From Lachnospiraceae bacterium (GTDB lineage: Bacteria > Bacillota > Clostridia > Lachnospirales > Lachnospiraceae), in contig JAFTGN010000098.1 in the NCBI GenBank assembly GCA_017457865.1, forward strand, positions 1 to 64,000: a stretch of 64,000 nt of DNA, read 5' to 3'. The translations under genes and the position numbers were made by a program. Within the stretch, counting starts at the first letter, position 1, and every line of letters starts with the position of its first letter. This document shows positions 44,154-54,424 of the stretch, in pieces. The notes under the pieces were generated by a model. The model was not told the origin of the DNA and did not search any database. It saw nothing but the letters and a program-made list of their open reading frames with translations.

Positions 44154-44240
44154 GGAGACGTATCGAAGTGGTCATAACGGGACTGACTCGAAATCAGTTA
44201 GTCGATTTTCGGCTCGCGGGTTCGAATCCCGCCGTCTCCG
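44154..44240 (+). tRNA. tRNA-Ser (anticodon CGA)
   Basis: The 87-base sequence folds as a class II tRNA. The 7-bp acceptor is GGAGACG/CGTCTCC with discriminator G, and the anticodon stem ACTGA/TCAGT carries the loop CTCGAAA (anticodon CGA at 44189-44191). A long variable arm and the T-arm GCGGG-TTCGAAT-CCCGC complete it. CCA is not encoded. It reads UCG codons. Confidence 0.95.
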
Positions 44241-44253
44241 CTCTGATGAAAAG

Positions 44254-44293
44254 ACCGGGCAGATGGAAGTTTCTTTCATTTGTCCGGTTTTTT
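44254..44293 (+). terminator. Terminator after tRNA-Ser
   Basis: ACCGGGCA and TGTCCGGT pair, with AGATGGAA/TTTCATTT extending the stem, followed by six T. Confidence 0.85.
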
Positions 44294-44316
44294 ATGTAAT
44301 AGGAATTTCCTATTTA

Positions 44317-44335
44317 GGTAACAGAAAAATTCTGT
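44317..44335. repeat. Copy 2 of the 19-bp palindromic repeat
   Basis: It is identical to 15635-15653 and again sits downstream of a terminator. The remaining bases to 44553 hold no gene. An imperfect inverted repeat (GCACCAGG near 44352 with CCTGGCGC near 44402) and a 10-bp hairpin with an A7 loop (44501-44527) are seen just past the leuA stop. Confidence 0.6.
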
Positions 44336-44553
44336 CACAAAAAAATGCTACGCACCAGGCTGCGCCTCACACTTGGAGAAAAAGTTGCTTACACAACCAC
44401 ACCTGGCGCAAGAATTCTGCGAATACAAAACTCTTTCAGAAGCATGTACTTCATAGTATAGCGCACAATGGAGACAGATTCTAATAACATTTTCTGATTG
44501 CTTGCTATAGAAAAAAACTATAGCAAGCTTTCACACTGACTTTTTATGACCCA

Positions 44554-46554
44554 TCAACGATTTCGATACTGATTGGGTGTCAGATCAAATTCCGCTTTGA
44601 ACACTCTGTTGAAATGCTCCACGCTTTCATATCCCACTTCCTCTGCAATGGTTTCCACTTTCCGGTTTGTCTCCTTTAACAGACGTTTTGCACGCTTGAG
44701 ACGAGCCTTTTTCACTGCATTCTGGAAGGTCATGCCGGACTTTTCCTTAATGTATTTAGACAGATACGGTTTGGACAGATTGAAATTCTCTGCAAGCATA
44801 TCCAGTGTCACATCTGTATAATGGGCCTGTATAAAATTCATGATTTCTACAATTCGTTCTTCTCTGCCTTCTGTAATCTGTCTGCTTTCTGCCAACTTAT
44901 TACCGGCACTGACAAGGGCCGCAATGGAGCTCTTAATGATATCTTCGTCTACTCCTACGCCCCAATACATCGTTCCATCGCATAAAATGCCCACATAAGC
45001 AGCAGCTTTGGAAGAAGACCCTTTGGATATGGCGTGTTCTTCATAAACAGATAATTCATAACTGATCCCAAAATACAGTTTCACGGCATTGCTGACAGCA
45101 TCCAGACGACCATTTCCGGAAGCCGTGATAACACGCTTCTCTCCATTCTGCACAACGGTTACCTCTGCGGTAATGCCGTCCTCCTGCTTGAAATGGCACT
45201 CCGGTATATCAAAAATATCCTTTTTCATGATATAGTGATCTTCAAAAATCTGGTAAATATCCTTTGGAGAAAGCTCCTGATGACGCTCATCGGAAATGCC
45301 TTTCATCAGATACCCCACTTCCTCACGCATTTTCACTGGAATGGAAAATCCATAATTTTGCTTCAGCACAAAAGCAATACCGCCTTTTCCGGACTGGCTG
45401 TTGATCCGAATCACGTCAGACTCATATTCCCGTCCAATATCAGCCGGATCAATGGGCAGGTAGGGGACATCCCATCTTACCTTCTGCTGTTCTGCCCGAC
45501 AAGTCATTCCCTTGGAGATAGCATCCTGATGGGAACCGGAAAATGCAGTAAACACCAGATCACCTGCATAGGGAGAACGCTCATGGACGTGCATACCGGT
45601 GAGGCGCTCATATTTTTCCCTGATCTGCATTACATGGGAGAAATCCAGCTGTGGGTCTACTCCATGGCTCATCATATTTAATGCCAGGGTCACAATGTCC
45701 ACATTTCCGGTACGCTCTCCGTTTCCAAATAAAGTCCCTTCAATACGGTCTGCCCCTGCAAGCAGTCCCATCTCTGCATCACTGATGCCACAGCCTCTGT
45801 CATTGTGGGCATGCACGCTGATCTGGATGCTGTCACGGTAACTGATATGCTTATGAATATATTCAATCTGTGTGGCAAACACATGAGGCATTGCCACCTG
45901 TACAGTCGTCGGAATGTTGATGATCACTTTGTGCTCCGGGGTAGGCTGCCATACATTCAATACCGCATCACACACCTCTAATGCATAGTCTACCTCCGTA
46001 CCCGGAAAACTCTCCGGACTGTACTCAAAGGTAAAGTTGCCCTCTGTCTCCTCTGCCAGCTGCTTCAATAATCTAGCACCATCAATGGCCAGTTGTTTCA
46101 CTTCCTCTTTGGACTTGCGAAATACTTGTTCCCTCTGTGCCACAGAAGTGGAATTGTACAGATGAACGATGGCATGAGGAACCCCCTCTAATGCCTCGAA
46201 GGTCTTACGGATGATATGCTCTCTTGCCTGTGTCAATACCTGTACGGTCACATCCTCCGGAATCATATTCCGTTCAATTAGAGCACGCATAAACCGATAT
46301 TCGGTATCGGAAGCAGCCGGGAATCCCACTTCAATTTCCTTAAATCCGATGTCTACAAGCATAGAGAAAAACTCCAGTTTTTCCTCCAGCCCCATGGGCT
46401 CGATCAATGCCTGATTGCCGTCACGCAGGTCCACACTGCACCACACTGGCGCTTTCTCAATGGTATCCTTCTTTACCCAGTCATAGGTCATGACCGGTGG
46501 TAAAAAATATGGTTTTTGATATTTTTCCTGTAATAATTCCTGATTTAACATCAT
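44554..46554 (-). CDS. leuA: 2-isopropylmalate synthase fused to an AraC-type DNA-binding domain
   Basis: Residues 1 to about 430 are a type-2 LeuA, which condenses 2-oxoisovalerate with acetyl-CoA in leucine synthesis. Visible motifs are [17 protein letters not shown] (39-55) and the metal-binding SVHAHNDRG (247-254). Residues about 440-555 are the LeuA dimerisation/leucine-binding domain, ending [19 protein letters not shown]. Directly after it, residues about 567-666 form a complete AraC/XylS domain with two helix-turn-helices ([39 protein letters not shown]) and the closing [10 protein letters not shown]. Ordinary LeuA2 ends near 555-560. There is no frameshift or low-complexity junction. 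AAAAAGGAG ten bases upstream supports 46554; the next codon is also ATG. Its promoter is flanked by two identical palindromes. Self-regulation by leucine is inferred. Confidence 0.92.
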   Translation of the reverse strand: MMLNQELLQEKYQKPYFLPPVMTYDWVKKDTIEKAPVWCSVDLRDGNQALIEPMGLEEKLEFFSMLVDIGFKEIEVGFPAASDTEYRFMRALIERNMIPEDVTVQVLTQAREHIIRKTFEALEGVPHAIVHLYNSTSVAQREQVFRKSKEEVKQLAIDGARLLKQLAEETEGNFTFEYSPESFPGTEVDYALEVCDAVLNVWQPTPEHKVIINIPTTVQVAMPHVFATQIEYIHKHISYRDSIQISVHAHNDRGCGISDAEMGLLAGADRIEGTLFGNGERTGNVDIVTLALNMMSHGVDPQLDFSHVMQIREKYERLTGMHVHERSPYAGDLVFTAFSGSHQDAISKGMTCRAEQQKVRWDVPYLPIDPADIGREYESDVIRINSQSGKGGIAFVLKQNYGFSIPVKMREEVGYLMKGISDERHQELSPKDIYQIFEDHYIMKKDIFDIPECHFKQEDGITAEVTVVQNGEKRVITASGNGRLDAVSNAVKLYFGISYELSVYEEHAISKGSSSKAAAYVGILCDGTMYWGVGVDEDIIKSSIAALVSAGNKLAESRQITEGREERIVEIMNFIQAHYTDVTLDMLAENFNLSKPYLSKYIKEKSGMTFQNAVKKARLKRAKRLLKETNRKVETIAEEVGYESVEHFNRVFKAEFDLTPNQYRNR

Positions 46555-46570
46555 ACTCCTTCTTCTCCTT

Positions 46571-46588
46571 TTTATCAAAAAAATTGAT
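46571..46588. promoter_or_regulatory. Candidate LeuA-AraC operator, proximal
   Basis: TTTATCAAAAAAATTGAT, core palindrome ATCAA-N5-TTGAT. It is located about +16 to +33 of the leuA transcript, next to the SD, a repressing position. It is identical to the distal site. Confidence 0.55.
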
Positions 46589-46610
46589 TTATTTTATCTG
46601 ATTTGCACTT

Positions 46611-46639
46611 ATCATACCATCTCTGCATGTAAATGACAA
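46611..46639 (-). promoter_or_regulatory. Sigma-A promoter of leuA
   Basis: On the minus strand TTGTCA (46634-46639) and TATGAT (46611-46616) are separated by 17 bases, so transcription starts near 46604. Confidence 0.75.
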
Positions 46640-46647
46640 GGTGTGAA

Positions 46648-46665
46648 TTTATCAAAAAAATTGAT
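46648..46665. promoter_or_regulatory. Candidate LeuA-AraC operator, distal
   Basis: A second identical 18-mer starts 77 bp from the proximal site and lies 8 bp upstream of the leuA -35, a typical activator position. Looping between the sites is possible. Confidence 0.55.
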
Positions 46666-46724
46666 GTTTTTTATTTCTTGCCTATATTTACAAATACAAA
46701 AAATCACCTTTTTTAAATTCAGGA

Positions 46725-46753
46725 TTGACAAATCTTTCATAAAGTCGTAAAAT
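46725..46753 (+). promoter_or_regulatory. Sigma-A promoter of the trp operon
   Basis: TTGACA (46725-46730), a 17-base spacer and TAAAAT (46748-46753). Confidence 0.85.
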
Positions 46754-46759
46754 ACCTAA

Positions 46760-47060
46760 TAACAGAAACCGTTGAAACGGAGATCAAAGCAGTGATGCGC
46801 GCACAGAGAGTCCGGGCAGGTGAGAGCCGGATGGAAATGCAAACTGCCAAATGGACCGTGGAGGGCGCAGTGAACGGCATCTTGGATGTCTCAGTAGCAT
46901 GCGACGTGTGGCATACGTCAGTTGCCGGGGATATGTTGGTATCCTACAGAGTGCATGAATGAATCATTCATGAATCAAGGTGGCACCGCGACACTTTTGT
47001 AAGTAAGTATCGTCCTTGATGGTATATACCATTGGTATATGCTGTCAGGGGCGTTTTTTG
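46760..47060 (+). promoter_or_regulatory. T-box leader of the trp operon
   Basis: The leader has the T-box sequence AAGGTGGCACCGCG (46977-46990) and the Stem I distal motif GGGCAGGTGAGAGCC. A terminator (CGTCCTTGA 47011-47019 with TCAGGGGCG 47045-47053, then six T) completes it. TGG at 46852-46854 followed by A is the likely specifier, reading tRNA-Trp; TGG at 46859-46861 is an alternative. Uncharged tRNA-Trp would stabilise the antiterminator and allow trpE transcription. About 110 bases without other features follow before trpE. Confidence 0.92.
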
Positions 47061-47171
47061 TGTAATGAAATTTTCCTAATTTTACTCAAAGCCAAGCGGG
47101 ATATGACAAAGCAAAACAAACATATCTCTGAATCAATCAGTTTACTTGTATAGTTAGAATGGAGGTTTTCT

Positions 47172-48659
47172 ATGTATCCAGATTTGAATCACATTACCAA
47201 ACTGGCACAGACCGGTGCCTATAAACGAATTCCGGTATGCCGGGAACTGTTCGCAGACAGTTTCACCCCCATTGAGGTGATGCGGACCATCCGTGCTGCC
47301 AGCAAGCACTGCTATTTACTGGAAAGTGCGGATGATTCCCGTAACTGGGGCAGATTTTCCTTCTTAGGCTACTCTCCAGCTTTGGAAGTCACCGTAAACA
47401 GCGGTACCGTCACCATCCGAACTTCTGACGAAGAGGGGACTTCCACTGAAGAAGTACGTCACCCAAACCACCCAAAGGAAGTCTTCCGTGAAATTATGGA
47501 ACAGTACAAAAGTCCTAAAATCGAAGGTATGCCACCATTTACCGGCGGTCTGGTGGGTTACTTCTCTTATGATTATATTCGCTATGCAGAGCCCACGTTA
47601 CAACTAAGTGCTGCAGAGGACGATACCTTCCGGGATGCGGATCTCATGCTGTTTGATCAGGTCATTGCCTTTGATCACTACCGTCAGAAACTCATCCTGA
47701 TCACTGGTGTATACACAGATGACCTGGAAGCATCTTATGAAAAAGCCACGGCACATTTAGATGAAATGGAACGTCTGCTGCGGAGCAATGCCAAGGCAAA
47801 CTTCCGTCCCCTTCGTCTGAAAGGTGAAATGACCCCTCATTTTTCCAGAGAACGCTACTATGAAATGGTAGAACAAACAAAGCATTACATTCGGGAAGGA
47901 GACATTTTCCAGGCGGTCATCTCCAACCCTATGGAGGCAGAGGCAGAAGGAAGTCTGTTTGACACCTATCGTGTGCTGCGAACCACCAATCCGTCTCCTT
48001 ATATGTTCTACTTTTCCAGTGATGACATCGAGATTGCCGGTGCCTCTCCGGAGACACTAGTCAGCCTGAAAGATGGCATTCTCCATACCTTCCCGTTAGC
48101 AGGCACCCGTCCTCGGGGAAAGGATGCTGCAGAAGATCAGGCACTGAGCACAGAACTGTTACAGGATGAAAAAGAACTATCCGAGCACAATATGTTAGTA
48201 GACCTTGGACGAAATGACATCGGCAAATTAAGCCGGCTTGGCACCGTAGAAGTAGAAAAATATTGTCAGATTCAGTATTACTCTCACGTGATGCACATCG
48301 GCTCTACTGTAAGGGGAGAGATCGCACCAGATAAAGATGCACTGGACGCTGTAGACTCTATTTTACCGGCAGGTACCTTATCCGGTGCCCCAAAGCTGCG
48401 TGCCTGTGAGATCATCCAGGAACTGGAACAGCGTCGCAGAGGCATTTACGGGGGTGCCATCGGCTATCTGGATTTCTCCGGCAATCTGGATGTATGCATT
48501 GCCATCCGTCTTGCTTATAAAAAGCACGGCAGAATCTGTGTACAGTCCGGTGCCGGTATCGTAGCAGACAGTGTGCCGGAAAAGGAATTTGACGAATGCC
48601 AGAATAAGGCACGAGCAGTGATCAATGCCTTAAAGCAGGCGGAAGGAGGTATCTTATGA
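47172..48659 (+). CDS. trpE: Anthranilate synthase component I
   Basis: TrpE makes anthranilate from chorismate using ammonia from TrpG. The 495-residue protein has the chorismate-binding core with [20 protein letters not shown], then [19 protein letters not shown] and [18 protein letters not shown] near the C-terminus. The N-terminal [19 protein letters not shown] carries the tryptophan-inhibition motif LLES. It overlaps the trpGD start by four bases (ATGA) and is first in a T-box-controlled operon. Confidence 0.97.
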   Translation: MYPDLNHITKLAQTGAYKRIPVCRELFADSFTPIEVMRTIRAASKHCYLLESADDSRNWGRFSFLGYSPALEVTVNSGTVTIRTSDEEGTSTEEVRHPNHPKEVFREIMEQYKSPKIEGMPPFTGGLVGYFSYDYIRYAEPTLQLSAAEDDTFRDADLMLFDQVIAFDHYRQKLILITGVYTDDLEASYEKATAHLDEMERLLRSNAKANFRPLRLKGEMTPHFSRERYYEMVEQTKHYIREGDIFQAVISNPMEAEAEGSLFDTYRVLRTTNPSPYMFYFSSDDIEIAGASPETLVSLKDGILHTFPLAGTRPRGKDAAEDQALSTELLQDEKELSEHNMLVDLGRNDIGKLSRLGTVEVEKYCQIQYYSHVMHIGSTVRGEIAPDKDALDAVDSILPAGTLSGAPKLRACEIIQELEQRRRGIYGGAIGYLDFSGNLDVCIAIRLAYKKHGRICVQSGAGIVADSVPEKEFDECQNKARAVINALKQAEGGIL

Positions 48660-50245
48660 TTTTGTTGATCGACAATTATGACAGTTTTACTTACAACTTA
48701 TACCAGCTTTTAGGCAGCATCGGTCCTAAGGTAGAAGTCATTCGAAATGATGTAAAGACCGTAGAAGAAATCGCAGCCATGAAACCGGAAGCCATCATAC
48801 TTTCTCCAGGTCCCGGAAGACCGGAAGATGCGGGCATCTGTGTAGAGTTAATCCAAAAGTTAAAGGGTGTCATCCCCATCTTTGGGGTTTGTCTGGGGCA
48901 CCAGGCCATCTGTCAGGCATTTGGTGCCACAGTTACCTATGCCAAAGAACTGATGCATGGAAAATCTTCTCTTGTCCAGACATCCAAAGACAGCATACTG
49001 TTTCAAGGTATCCAGACCCCGTTTTCCGTGGCCCGTTACCACTCTCTTGCTGCTGACAGAGACACTTTACCGGAAGAATTACAGGTGACTGCATGGACAG
49101 AGGACGGAGAAGTCATGGCAGTAGAGCATCAATCTTTACAAATATACGGAGTACAGTTTCATCCTGAATCCGTCATGACACCGGATGGACGAACGATGAT
49201 GCAGAACTTTATCAAAACAATCAGGAGGACCATTATGATCAAAGAAGCCATTGTAAAATTATCAAAGAAACAGGATTTAACTTTCGAAGAAGCATATGAA
49301 GTAATGAACGAAATTATGGACGGGAAGACCAGCCAGATTCAGACATCCTCTTACCTGACTGCCCTTGCCATGAAGGGAGAGACCATCGATGAAATCACCG
49401 GATCTGCCACCGGTATGCGGGAGCATTGCGTCAAGCTGCTTCACGACATGGACGTACTGGAAATCGTAGGAACTGGCGGTGACGGTGCCAACTCCTTTAA
49501 CATCTCCACCACTGCTTCCATGGTGATCGCGGCTGCCGGTGTACCGGTGGCAAAGCATGGCAACAGAGCAGCATCCAGTAAGTCCGGTGCAGCAGATGTA
49601 TTAGAGGCGCTGGGCGTGAAAATTACCATCCCGGCAGAACGCAGCACAGAACTGTTACAGAAAATCAACATCTGTTTCCTGTTTGCGCAGAATTATCATC
49701 TGGCCATGAAGTACGTGGCACCGGTTCGTAAGGAACTTGGTATCCGCACGGTGTTCAACATTCTTGGTCCTCTGACCAATCCGGCAGGTGCCAACATGGA
49801 GCTGATGGGTGTCTATGAACAAGAATTGGTAGAGCCGCTGGCACAGGTAATGGCAAAGTTAGGCGTCAAGCGCGGCATGGTAGTATTTGGTCAGGACAAG
49901 CTGGATGAAATTTCCATGAGCGCACCTACCTCTGTCTGCGAGGTAAAGGATGGCTGGTTCCTGTCCTACGAGATCACCCCGGAACAGTTTGGCTATACCC
50001 GTTGCAGCAAAGAGGATCTGGTAGGCGGTACACCGGCAGAAAATGCAGAAATTACAAAGGCAATCTTAAACGGCACAGACCGTGGACCAAAACGTCAGGC
50101 AGTTTGTCTGAATGCAGGTGCGGCATTGTACATTGCCGGAAAAGCGGCCACCATCGAACAGGGTGTTCGTCTGGCAGAATCTGTCATTGACAGCGGGGCG
50201 GCACTGGCAAAATTAGAACAGTTCATTCAGGAGAGTAACGCATGA
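48656..50245 (+). CDS. trpGD: Fused anthranilate synthase glutaminase and anthranilate phosphoribosyltransferase
   Basis: The 529-residue protein joins two enzymes. Residues 1-190 are the class I glutamine amidotransferase TrpG ([11 protein letters not shown]; nucleophile in [21 protein letters not shown]). Residues about 195-529 are TrpD ([18 protein letters not shown] loop, [21 protein letters not shown]). TrpD attaches phosphoribose to anthranilate. An internal ATG ([20 protein letters not shown]) with an upstream AGGAGG-like sequence could permit separate TrpD synthesis. Such TrpGD fusions are known from enterobacteria and some Clostridia. The stop overlaps trpC by four bases. Confidence 0.96.
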   Translation: MILLIDNYDSFTYNLYQLLGSIGPKVEVIRNDVKTVEEIAAMKPEAIILSPGPGRPEDAGICVELIQKLKGVIPIFGVCLGHQAICQAFGATVTYAKELMHGKSSLVQTSKDSILFQGIQTPFSVARYHSLAADRDTLPEELQVTAWTEDGEVMAVEHQSLQIYGVQFHPESVMTPDGRTMMQNFIKTIRRTIMIKEAIVKLSKKQDLTFEEAYEVMNEIMDGKTSQIQTSSYLTALAMKGETIDEITGSATGMREHCVKLLHDMDVLEIVGTGGDGANSFNISTTASMVIAAAGVPVAKHGNRAASSKSGAADVLEALGVKITIPAERSTELLQKINICFLFAQNYHLAMKYVAPVRKELGIRTVFNILGPLTNPAGANMELMGVYEQELVEPLAQVMAKLGVKRGMVVFGQDKLDEISMSAPTSVCEVKDGWFLSYEITPEQFGYTRCSKEDLVGGTPAENAEITKAILNGTDRGPKRQAVCLNAGAALYIAGKAATIEQGVRLAESVIDSGAALAKLEQFIQESNA

Positions 50246-51036
50246 GCAACACCAATATATTAGCCCAGATCGCAGTAAAAACCAAAGAACGGATTGCAGC
50301 AGAAAAACAACTGCTCCCTCCTGCCACTCTGCGCAGCCAGGCAGAGGCATTGTCCTCTGCCACCGGCTTTCCCTTTCAGGCGGCATTGGGAAAGGCAGGC
50401 ATGTCCTTTATCTGTGAGGCCAAAAAGGCATCTCCTTCCAAAGGACTGATTGCAGAGGATTTTCCTTATGTTTCCATCGCCAAAGACTATGAGGCGGCAG
50501 GTGCTTCTGCCATCTCCTGTCTCACCGAACCATACTGGTTCTTAGGAAAGGATCGCTATTTGCAGGAGATCACAAAGGCAGTGTCCATTCCGGTACTGCG
50601 CAAAGATTTTACCGTAGATGAATACATGATCTATCAGGCAAAGATATTGGGTGCTTCTGCCATCCTGCTGATCTGTTCTATTTTAGATGACGGACAACTT
50701 TCTGCGTATATGGCATTGGCAAGAGAACTGGGACTGTCTGTGCTGACAGAAACCCATGATGAAGCAGAAATCGAACGGGCGTTAAAGGCTGGTGCCACCA
50801 TTTTAGGAGTCAATAACCGGAACTTAAAAACTTTTCAGGTGGATTTTGAAAATACCATCCGCCTGCGGAATATGGTGCCAAAAGAAGTATTGTTCATTTC
50901 CGAAAGCGGTGTGAAGACACCACAGGATATTGCCCGATTAAATGAATTGGGCGTAGACGGTGTCCTGATCGGAGAAACCCTGATGCGTGCACCGGATAAA
51001 AAACAGATGTTAGAGGAATTGCGCAGTCTGTTATAA
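50242..51036 (+). CDS. trpC: Indole-3-glycerol phosphate synthase
   Basis: TrpC closes the indole ring from carboxyphenylaminodeoxyribulose phosphate. The 264-residue TIM barrel has the motifs [41 protein letters not shown] and [11 protein letters not shown]. It is monofunctional: there is no TrpF domain after the IGPS barrel. The operon has no trpF gene, and a 117-base gap without a gene follows before trpB. Confidence 0.96.
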   Translation: MSNTNILAQIAVKTKERIAAEKQLLPPATLRSQAEALSSATGFPFQAALGKAGMSFICEAKKASPSKGLIAEDFPYVSIAKDYEAAGASAISCLTEPYWFLGKDRYLQEITKAVSIPVLRKDFTVDEYMIYQAKILGASAILLICSILDDGQLSAYMALARELGLSVLTETHDEAEIERALKAGATILGVNNRNLKTFQVDFENTIRLRNMVPKEVLFISESGVKTPQDIARLNELGVDGVLIGETLMRAPDKKQMLEELRSLL

Positions 51037-51153
51037 GCCTGCCAATCCGACAACTTATCTTTTCTTTATAAGTAAAATTTTGCAAAAAAGCATTTGGTAT
51101 CACATTTTATTTTATCATGATCTGATGTTTTTATGACAAGGAGGCATTTTTAT

Positions 51154-52338
51154 ATGACAACAGGCAGATTTGGCATTCACGGCGGGCAGTACATTCCCGA
51201 AACTCTGATGAATGCAGTGATTGAACTGGAAGAAGCATACAACCATTACAAAGACGACCCAGAATTCAACCGGGAGTTGACCGAATTATTCAACAACTAT
51301 GCGAATCGTCCTTCTCTGCTCTATTACGCAGAGCGCATGACAAAAGATCTGGGCGGTGCAAAAATTTATTTAAAGCGGGAGGATTTGAACCACACCGGCG
51401 CACATAAGATCAACAATGTGTTAGGGCAGGTACTGCTGGCAAAAAAGATGGGCAAGACCCGTGTCATCGCCGAAACAGGTGCTGGACAGCACGGAGTTGC
51501 CACCGCCACTGCAGCTGCACTGATGGGCATGGAATGTGAGATTTTCATGGGAGAGGAAGACACCAAACGGCAGGCATTAAACGTATACCGGATGCGTTTG
51601 CTTGGTGCCACAGTACATGCAGTAACCACAGGTACCGCCACTTTAAAAGATGCAGTATCCGAAACCATGCGCGAGTGGACCAACCGGATCGCAGATACCC
51701 ACTATGTGCTGGGTTCCTGTATGGGCCCCCATCCATTTCCTACCATTGTTCGTGATTTTCAGGCAGTGATCTCCAAAGAAATCAAGGCACAGATACTGGA
51801 ACAAGAAGGCCGACTGCCGGATGCGGTACTGGCATGTGTAGGCGGTGGCAGCAATGCCATTGGTGCCTTTTATCATTTTATTGAAGATACCGATGTCCGT
51901 CTCATCGGCTGTGAAGCGGCCGGCAGAGGCATACACACTGCGGAAACCGCAGCTACCATTGCCACAGGAAAACTGGGCATCTTCCACGGCATGAAATCCT
52001 ATTTCTGTCAGGACGAGTACGGACAGATCGCACCGGTTTACTCCATTTCTGCCGGTTTGGATTATCCTGGTATTGGTCCGGAACATGCCAATCTGTATGA
52101 TACCGGCAGAGCAGAATACGTGGCCATCACAGATGACGAAGCCGTAGATGCATTTGAATATCTGTCCCGGACAGAAGGGATCATTCCTGCCATTGAAAGC
52201 GCCCATGCGGTTGCCTATGCACGAAAACTGGCACCTACCATGACCAAAGATCAGATCATCGTCATCAACGTATCCGGACGTGGAGATAAAGACTGTGCTG
52301 CCATTGCACGTTACAGAGGGGAGAATATTTATGAGTAG
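51154..52338 (+). CDS. trpB: Tryptophan synthase beta chain
   Basis: TrpB joins indole and serine using PLP. The 394-residue protein has the PLP lysine in [15 protein letters not shown], the glycine-rich loop [15 protein letters not shown], and the beta-alpha signalling segments. The start at 51154 is chosen because AAGGAGG lies upstream and the family N-terminus ([16 protein letters not shown]) follows; an in-frame ATG at 51133 precedes the SD. It overlaps trpA by 8 bases, as expected for a tight alpha2-beta2 complex. Confidence 0.97.
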   Translation: MTTGRFGIHGGQYIPETLMNAVIELEEAYNHYKDDPEFNRELTELFNNYANRPSLLYYAERMTKDLGGAKIYLKREDLNHTGAHKINNVLGQVLLAKKMGKTRVIAETGAGQHGVATATAAALMGMECEIFMGEEDTKRQALNVYRMRLLGATVHAVTTGTATLKDAVSETMREWTNRIADTHYVLGSCMGPHPFPTIVRDFQAVISKEIKAQILEQEGRLPDAVLACVGGGSNAIGAFYHFIEDTDVRLIGCEAAGRGIHTAETAATIATGKLGIFHGMKSYFCQDEYGQIAPVYSISAGLDYPGIGPEHANLYDTGRAEYVAITDDEAVDAFEYLSRTEGIIPAIESAHAVAYARKLAPTMTKDQIIVINVSGRGDKDCAAIARYRGENIYE

Positions 52339-53110
52339 AATTTTACAAGCATTTGCAAATGGAAAGGCGTTTATTCCGTTTATCACCTGTGGAGATCCTT
52401 CTCTGGATGTGACTGAGCAGCTGGTTTACGCCATGGAACAGGCCGGTGCCGACCTGATCGAACTTGGCATCCCCTTCTCCGACCCTACCGCAGAAGGTCC
52501 TGTCATCCAGTCTGCCAATATCCGTGCCCTGTCAGGAGGTGTGACCACAGATAAAGTCTTTGATCTGGTACGCAAACTTCGTGTCAACACACAGATTCCC
52601 CTTGTGTTTATGACCTATGCCAATGTGGTATTTTCTTATGGAATTGAGCGTTTTGTGAAGACTGCCGCAGAAGCAGGTATAGACGGCATCATCCTGCCGG
52701 ATGTGCCTTTTGAGGAAAAAGAGGAATTCGATACCATCTGCAAACAGTATGGTCTGGATTTTATCTCTCTGATCGCACCGACCTCCGAACACCGCATTGC
52801 CCGGATTGCTTCTGATGCCCATGGTTTTGTATACTGCGTCTCCTCACTGGGCGTGACCGGTGTCAGAAGCCAGATCACCACCGACATCGGACATATGGTA
52901 CAGCTTGTGAAAACCGCAAAAAATATACCTTGTGCGGTTGGATTTGGTATTTCCACACCGGAACAGGCAAAGAAGATGGCTGCCTGTGCAGACGGTGTCA
53001 TTGTAGGAAGTGCCATCGTCAAATTGTGTGGTGCCCATGGCGCAGACTGTGTACAGCCAGTGGCAGAATATGTGAAGCGTATGAAAGATGCCATTCGGGA
53101 ATTGTCATGA
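52331..53110 (+). CDS. trpA: Tryptophan synthase alpha chain
   Basis: TrpA cleaves indole-glycerol phosphate and channels indole to TrpB. The 259-residue TIM barrel has the signature [19 protein letters not shown] with the catalytic Glu and Asp, [16 protein letters not shown], and [18 protein letters not shown] 52331 lies inside the end of trpB with GAGGGGAG upstream. It ends the operon before a terminator at 53182-53222. Confidence 0.97.
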   Translation: MSRILQAFANGKAFIPFITCGDPSLDVTEQLVYAMEQAGADLIELGIPFSDPTAEGPVIQSANIRALSGGVTTDKVFDLVRKLRVNTQIPLVFMTYANVVFSYGIERFVKTAAEAGIDGIILPDVPFEEKEEFDTICKQYGLDFISLIAPTSEHRIARIASDAHGFVYCVSSLGVTGVRSQITTDIGHMVQLVKTAKNIPCAVGFGISTPEQAKKMAACADGVIVGSAIVKLCGAHGADCVQPVAEYVKRMKDAIRELS

Positions 53111-53181
53111 TCACAAAGAATGATTTCAGGCAAAATAATGCACACCTGTGAATGTTCAGACCGTGATCATCATGCAAAAAC

Positions 53182-53222
53182 AAAAAGCAGAAGTAAGGCA
53201 AGCCTTTCACTTCTGCTTTTTG
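53182..53222 (+). terminator. Terminator of the trp operon
   Basis: AAAAAGCAGAAGT pairs with ACTTCTGCTTTTT, with the T-run as part of the stem. The A-rich 5' arm would allow use on the minus strand as well. Confidence 0.85.
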
Positions 53223-53272
53223 TTTTGATCAAGACGAGATCATCTCTTCTTTTTGGTTATATTTTTTACTGA

Positions 53273-53719
53273 TTAGTTCACTGGTGTAATGCTCCAAAGC
53301 TGATTTGCGCCGCCTACATACTCCCACTGGTGAACATTGGCATTGTCTGCTTTGGAAACTTCACTCACATCCAAAGCCAAACCACTGTGATGGTTGATGA
53401 TCTTATAATAACCATCTACATATTCGATGCTCCATTCCTGGTTAGCGCCTCCGCCATACTCCCACTGCTGTACATTGGCACCATTGCCTGTCGACCATTC
53501 GGCTACATCCAATACTTTGCCTGTCTGCAGATTTTTGATGATATAGTAACCATTGCTCTGTTTCTGAATATACCATTTCTGATTGTCATAACCATTATAT
53601 GTATACTGCAATACATTGGTACCATTGTCATTCAATCCATAATATACGTCCAGTGCTTTTCCGCTGTTCTTAGATGTAATGCAGTAAATCTGACCAGCAT
53701 CAAAAGAAACTATTTGTCT
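53273..53719 (-). pseudogene. C-terminal fragment of a ricin-type (CBM13) lectin-domain protein
   Basis: The frame is open from just after a stop at 53720-53722 and has no ATG or SD. It encodes a beta-trefoil lectin domain with repeated QxW units: DNQKWYIQ, VQQWEYGGGANQEW, VHQWEYVGGANQLW. Such domains normally end larger secreted glycosidases or cell-wall hydrolases. The catalytic part and signal peptide are missing. A TTG at 53633-53635 is the first possible start but begins mid-domain. It is best read as a decayed remnant next to cotJ. The carbohydrate target is unknown. Confidence 0.65.
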
Positions 53720-53723
53720 TTAA

Positions 53724-53781
53724 GTAAAACCAATCGTCCAGAGTAACTTGCTATAAAACATTTGCTATTCCGGACGATTGG
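53724..53781 (-). terminator. Terminator of the cotJABC operon
   Basis: CCAATCGTCC (53730-53739) pairs perfectly with GGACGATTGG (53772-53781). On the minus strand TTTTACTT follows. Confidence 0.7.
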
Positions 53782-53824
53782 AATCCATTTCATAAAACCA
53801 TTTTCAACATTTTGATTTTCTTCT

Positions 53825-54424
53825 TTACGGTCTGTCAAATTCCGGATTAAATGCATAGAAGTTATTGGAATCCAGGCTTTCCTGTATATGCCGCAATGCT
53901 TCTCCAAAACGCTGGAAGTGTACAATCTCTCTGGCACGCAGGAAACGGATTGGATCGCAGATTTCCGGATCATCAATGAGACGAAGAATATTGTCATAAG
54001 TGGTACGGGCTTTTTGTTCCGCAGCAAGATCCTCTGTCAAATCTGTAATGGCATCTCCCTTGCTCTGGAACTGGCAGGCATTAAAAGGAACACCACCGGC
54101 AGCCTGTGGCCAAAGTGCTGTTGTGTGATCTACATAATACTTATCAAAACCGGATGCTTTGATTTCTTCTATAGACAGATTTTTGGTCAACTGATAAATA
54201 ATGGCACAAACTATTTCCATATGATTTAGTTCTTCACTGCCTATGTCAGTGAGCAATCCCTTTGCCACTTTATCCGGCATGGTATATCTCTGAGAAAGAT
54301 AACGCTGGGAAGCGGCGAGCTCACCATCCGGACCTCCGAATTGACTAATTATTACCTGCGCTAATTTAGCATTTGTTTGCGTGATATTGACCGGATACTG
54401 CAATCTTTTTTCATAAATCCACAT
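53825..54424 (-). CDS. cotJC: CotJC spore-coat manganese-catalase family protein
   Basis: The 199-residue protein is a ferritin-like four-helix protein of the Mn-catalase family. Metal-binding Glu/His residues are visible in DGELAASQRYL, GSEELNHMEIV, DLAAEQKARTTYD and AREIVHFQRFGEAL. In B. subtilis, CotJC sits in the inner coat. It starts at ATG 54424 with GGAGG nine bases upstream, overlapping the cotJB stop by one base (TGATG). It is the last gene of cotJABC. Confidence 0.93.
   Translation of the reverse strand: MWIYEKRLQYPVNITQTNAKLAQVIISQFGGPDGELAASQRYLSQRYTMPDKVAKGLLTDIGSEELNHMEIVCAIIYQLTKNLSIEEIKASGFDKYYVDHTTALWPQAAGGVPFNACQFQSKGDAITDLTEDLAAEQKARTTYDNILRLIDDPEICDPIRFLRAREIVHFQRFGEALRHIQESLDSNNFYAFNPEFDRP

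Noticed and set aside
50242..51036. TrpC as a bifunctional TrpC-TrpF protein supplying the missing isomerase
   Set aside because: At 264 residues it holds only one TIM barrel.
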